Positions 5,086 to 6,882 of a stretch of DNA of 6,882 nt are shown in pieces. The notes below the pieces were generated by a model, which saw only the letters and a program-made list of their open reading frames with translations, was not told the DNA's origin and made no database searches. The translations under genes and the position numbers were made by a program. The stretch's first letter is position 1; each line of letters opens with the position of its first letter. Source of the stretch: Treponema sp. UBA4319 (lineage in GTDB: Bacteria > Spirochaetota > Spirochaetia > Treponematales > Treponemataceae); NCBI GenBank assembly GCA_002393865.1, contig DGUD01000130.1:1-6882 (forward strand), read 5' to 3'.

Positions 5086-5952
5086 TCAATGGTACGTGTA
5101 CAGCGTGTGGCTGATGCTGTCCTCGGCCTCGTTGACGGTGACGACGGCAAACTGGTAGTCTTCCAGATAGCTGGGCAGGATGTATTCCTCCATCTGCTTC
5201 GATATATGGGTGCCTTCCTCCGTATGCACATGCCCGGCAAGGATGAGCCGCACGTTGTTCTTTCCGAAGAGATCCATGACTCTGGTGGATTCCGACTCGT
5301 TCTGCAGGGCGTAATAGTCGTTCATGAACTGGCTGGAGCCGAATACCGGGTAGTGCAGCGACACGATTTTTTTGCGCCCGCTCTCGGCCTCCATCGCCTC
5401 CTTCAGGAATTCGAACTGCTTTGTGCCGAGCGAGCCGCTGCCCGCGTCCAGAAAGTAATAGCTGTAGCCGCCCAGCCTGAAGCGGTAGAATGACGTGTGC
5501 GGGTAGACGAGCTCCTTGTAGTCGTTCCAGCCGGAATTGTACAGGTCATGGTTCCCCACCACGTTGTAAATCTTGCCGCCGACAATCGCTTCTATTCTGG
5601 CACAGAGGGTGTTGTATTCCTCAAGCTCGTGCCGTCGGCCGTGGTCGGCTATGTCTCCCAGGCAGATGCAGAACGAAGGGGTGGGCGAGTGCGAGCTTTG
5701 CACTTCCTTGAGCTTCGCGATGAATTCGTCGTCGTGCCGCTCCGGCTCTTTTTTGCCGAAATGCACGTCGCTGATGACCACGAATGCATAGGGGCGTGCC
5801 GCCGCCGGAGCTGCGATGTCGTCCCGCAGCTCCCCTTCGCGCTCGGCCACCGTGGGGCCGTGCCACAGCACCTGGTAAAAGCCATATTGGCAGGAAGCGA
5901 ATCCGATTGCCGCTGCGATTGCGCATGCCGCCAGAAAAAGCTGCCGTCTCAT
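5086..5952 (-). CDS. Metallophosphoesterase (calcineurin-like), probable lipoprotein
   Basis: A 288-residue protein with the metal-binding motifs of the calcineurin-like family in order: SDVHFG at 61-66 (D-x-H), CLGDIADHG at 97-105 (GD), VGNHD at 132-136 (GNHD), LHYPVF at 199-204 and AGHVH at 239-243 (GHxH). The dimetal site therefore looks complete; such enzymes cleave phosphomonoesters or diesters. The start MRRQLFLAACAIAAAIGFAS-Cys21 resembles a lipoprotein signal peptide with a relaxed lipobox (FASC), as spirochaetes often tolerate, so it is probably membrane-anchored outside the cytoplasm. The ATG overlaps the stop of the upstream gene (ATGA, 5952-5949), indicating translational coupling; a longer open frame to 6042 lies inside that gene and is rejected. 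The substrate cannot be read from the sequence. Confidence 0.88.
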   Translation of the reverse strand: MRRQLFLAACAIAAAIGFASCQYGFYQVLWHGPTVAEREGELRDDIAAPAAARPYAFVVISDVHFGKKEPERHDDEFIAKLKEVQSSHSPTPSFCICLGDIADHGRRHELEEYNTLCARIEAIVGGKIYNVVGNHDLYNSGWNDYKELVYPHTSFYRFRLGGYSYYFLDAGSGSLGTKQFEFLKEAMEAESGRKKIVSLHYPVFGSSQFMNDYYALQNESESTRVMDLFGKNNVRLILAGHVHTEEGTHISKQMEEYILPSYLEDYQFAVVTVNEAEDSISHTLYTYH

Positions 5953-6686
5953 AGGCGGAACCCCACTGTCAGGCGGAACTCGCTGCTGTCGTAATAGGCG
6001 GAATTGGTGAAGAAGTCCGTGTAGCGCGCGACGGCCTCGCATGCAAAGAAGAGGTTCATGTTTTGGGGCTCGTAGGAGATTCCCGCGGAGAATGACGGCG
6101 CGCAGAGCACATTGTAGCGGAAGGCCTCATAGGAGCTGATTCCGGCATGCAGGCTGATGTCCGCCGGCAGGTGGAAGTCCATCTTGAGCGCAAAGGCGAT
6201 GGAATGGTTCAGCAAGGTGGTGCTGTCCTCCACCTCAAGCAGGCTCCGCGCCTTGAACATGTAGCTGGTATCGATGTGCAGGCCGAACCATGCGGCCGGC
6301 CTCGCCTCAAAATATGCTCCGGCAAGGATATCGTGCGTGGTGCTTTTGCCGTCGTTGTAATAGAAATGGTAGCGCGCGCCTGCCCCTGCGCGGAGCCGGG
6401 CCGTGCGCAGCGGCCACCAGATGCCGGCAGTCATGGCGTCCAGCGATCTGTCTGCTGCGCGGAGCCCCGCGCTGGCGCTCATGTACGTGCTGCTCAGCTC
6501 GAACTGCGGCTGGTACAGGAAGCGGTAATGCTCAAAGCCCTTGCCGTCGTTTACGCCGAAGGTGAGCGACAGCGCCGGCTGGAAGCCGTCAATGCTAAAA
6601 TACTCCTTGCCTTCGGCGACCAGCGCTGCCGTAAAGGCCGTTGCGGAGAGAAAAAAAAGAATAAGTCTCTTCTGAATACTACGCAT
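5949..6686 (-). CDS. Putative outer membrane beta-barrel protein, unassigned family
   Basis: A 245-residue protein that I cannot assign to a named family. It starts with a basic n-region and a hydrophobic stretch, MRSIQKRLILFFLSATAFTA, a likely Sec signal peptide cleaved around residues 21-24. The mature part has many short amphipathic strands rich in Tyr, Phe and Gly with alternating polarity (for example LRAGAGARYHFYY at 98-110 and LAGAYFEA at 121-128). It ends in EFRLTVGFRL, which resembles the closing strand of an outer membrane barrel, although the last residue is Leu rather than Phe. The estimate of about 10-12 strands is by eye. The ribosome binding site is weak (GGAAAG close to the ATG). 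It is the first gene of a two-gene operon with the lipoprotein phosphoesterase, so both products are likely to be envelope proteins. Confidence 0.7.
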   Translation of the reverse strand: MRSIQKRLILFFLSATAFTAALVAEGKEYFSIDGFQPALSLTFGVNDGKGFEHYRFLYQPQFELSSTYMSASAGLRAADRSLDAMTAGIWWPLRTARLRAGAGARYHFYYNDGKSTTHDILAGAYFEARPAAWFGLHIDTSYMFKARSLLEVEDSTTLLNHSIAFALKMDFHLPADISLHAGISSYEAFRYNVLCAPSFSAGISYEPQNMNLFFACEAVARYTDFFTNSAYYDSSEFRLTVGFRL

Positions 6687-6731
6687 TCGCTTTCCATTGT
6701 GCCCGGTCCTTGCGGCGACCCGGCTGGCTCG

Positions 6732-6760
6732 CTGCCCTCGGACACGGAAATGCCGGGCAG
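6732..6760 (-). other. Hairpin in the leader of the outer membrane protein gene
   Basis: CTGCCC at 6732-6737 is complementary to GGGCAG at 6755-6760 with a 17-base loop. A second small hairpin, GGTC at 6705-6708 with GACC at 6717-6720, lies closer to the start codon. Both fall inside the roughly 80-base leader predicted from the promoter at 6772-6800. The leader is G+C rich compared with the promoter. It could control translation or stability, but no known riboswitch class was recognised. Confidence 0.35.
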
Positions 6761-6771
6761 CATGCTCCCAT

Positions 6772-6800
6772 ACTTTAAAATATCATCATAGCTTTGTCAA
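6772..6800 (-). promoter_or_regulatory. Sigma-70 type promoter of the outer membrane protein/phosphoesterase operon
   Basis: On the minus strand a perfect -35 TTGACA (6800-6795) is followed after exactly 17 bp by TAAAGT (6777-6772), four of six matches to TATAAT. Transcription would start near 6765. The hexamer and the preceding bases (ACTTGACA) are identical to those of the argR promoter, and both promoters lie just downstream of a copy of the same repeat. No ARG box is seen here. Confidence 0.65.
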
Positions 6801-6825
6801 GTTTGCCATAGGAAACTCTTCAGAA

Positions 6826-6882
6826 ATCGGTTTTGTGCCAGCTCCCAGCGGGAATGGTATCTGATTCCGGCGGGAATGGCAT
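6826..6882 (+). repeat. Dispersed intergenic repeat, copy 2 (cut by window end)
   Basis: This is the second copy of the element at 4982-5048, in the same orientation. One full 22-bp unit lies at 6848-6869 with the core GGTATCTGATTCC at 6856-6868, and a second unit begins at 6870, with C for T at 6880, before the window ends. In this copy GGAAT (6851-6855) and ATTCC (6864-6868) form a perfect inverted repeat around eight bases. The element ends about 25 bp upstream of the -35 box of the promoter at 6772-6800. More units may follow beyond the window. Confidence 0.72.

Noticed and set aside
5953..6042. Longer start for the phosphoesterase
   Set aside because: It would overlap the outer membrane protein gene by about 90 bases and bury the lipoprotein signal peptide inside an Arg-rich leader.
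6551..6763. 70-codon minus-strand frame overlapping the start of the outer membrane protein gene
   Set aside because: Its ATG lies almost directly against the only purine-rich stretch, so spacing is wrong for translation, and the product has no recognisable feature. It is mentioned as a possible leader frame only.
5497..6791. Plus-strand open frames at 5497-5994 and 6147-6791
   Set aside because: They mirror the phosphoesterase and outer membrane protein genes on the other strand. The second would also run through the promoter of that operon. No motif or ribosome binding site supports them.

Overview
The window looks like a chromosomal segment of a spirochaete, most likely Treponema or a close relative. 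This is an inference from the style of the glucose-6-phosphate isomerase N-terminus, the loose lipobox of the phosphoesterase, the unassigned beta-barrel-like outer membrane protein and the moderately high G+C. No rRNA or other marker gene is present to fix the taxonomy. No tRNA, rRNA, CRISPR array, transposase or integrase was seen.

Layout: (1) 1-368, minus strand, the first 122 codons of pgi, which runs off the left edge. (2) 369-605, a divergent intergenic region with A/T tracts, small palindromes and an extended -10 promoter for (3) a small three-helix GlsB/YeaQ-type membrane protein at 606-860 on the plus strand. (4) 861-964, a convergent intergenic gap holding a long inverted repeat. 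(5) 965-4889, a tight minus-strand operon, in transcription order argR, a NodB-type polysaccharide deacetylase, a two-part GNAT-like protein, a ketoacyl-ACP synthase III and an acyl carrier protein. Gaps are 11, 34, 12 and 13 bp. (6) 4890-5085, the argR control region: a TTGACA/CATAAT promoter with an ARG box inside it, preceded by a repeat. (7) 5086-6686, a two-gene minus-strand operon, in transcription order an outer membrane beta-barrel-like protein and a lipoprotein metallophosphoesterase, joined by an ATGA overlap. (8) 6687-6882, a structured leader, a second TTGACA promoter and a second copy of the repeat, cut by the window end.

The most interesting system is the argR-led operon. A CE4 deacetylase, an acyltransferase-like GNAT protein, a condensing ketosynthase and an ACP are together the kind of parts list that rhizobia use to swap an N-acetyl for another acyl group on a sugar (NodB, NodA, NodE, NodF). 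The modules here come from different subfamilies, and no glycosyltransferase is present. I infer a sugar N-acyl-exchange module for a surface glycan, glycolipid or glycoprotein, transcribed from an ArgR-type autoregulated promoter. This ArgR carries GEN where the family normally has the arginine-contacting GDD, so its effector may differ.

The second notable signal is a repeat of at least 57-67 bp containing 22-bp units. It occurs twice, in the same orientation, each time just upstream of a TTGACA promoter that reads away from it.
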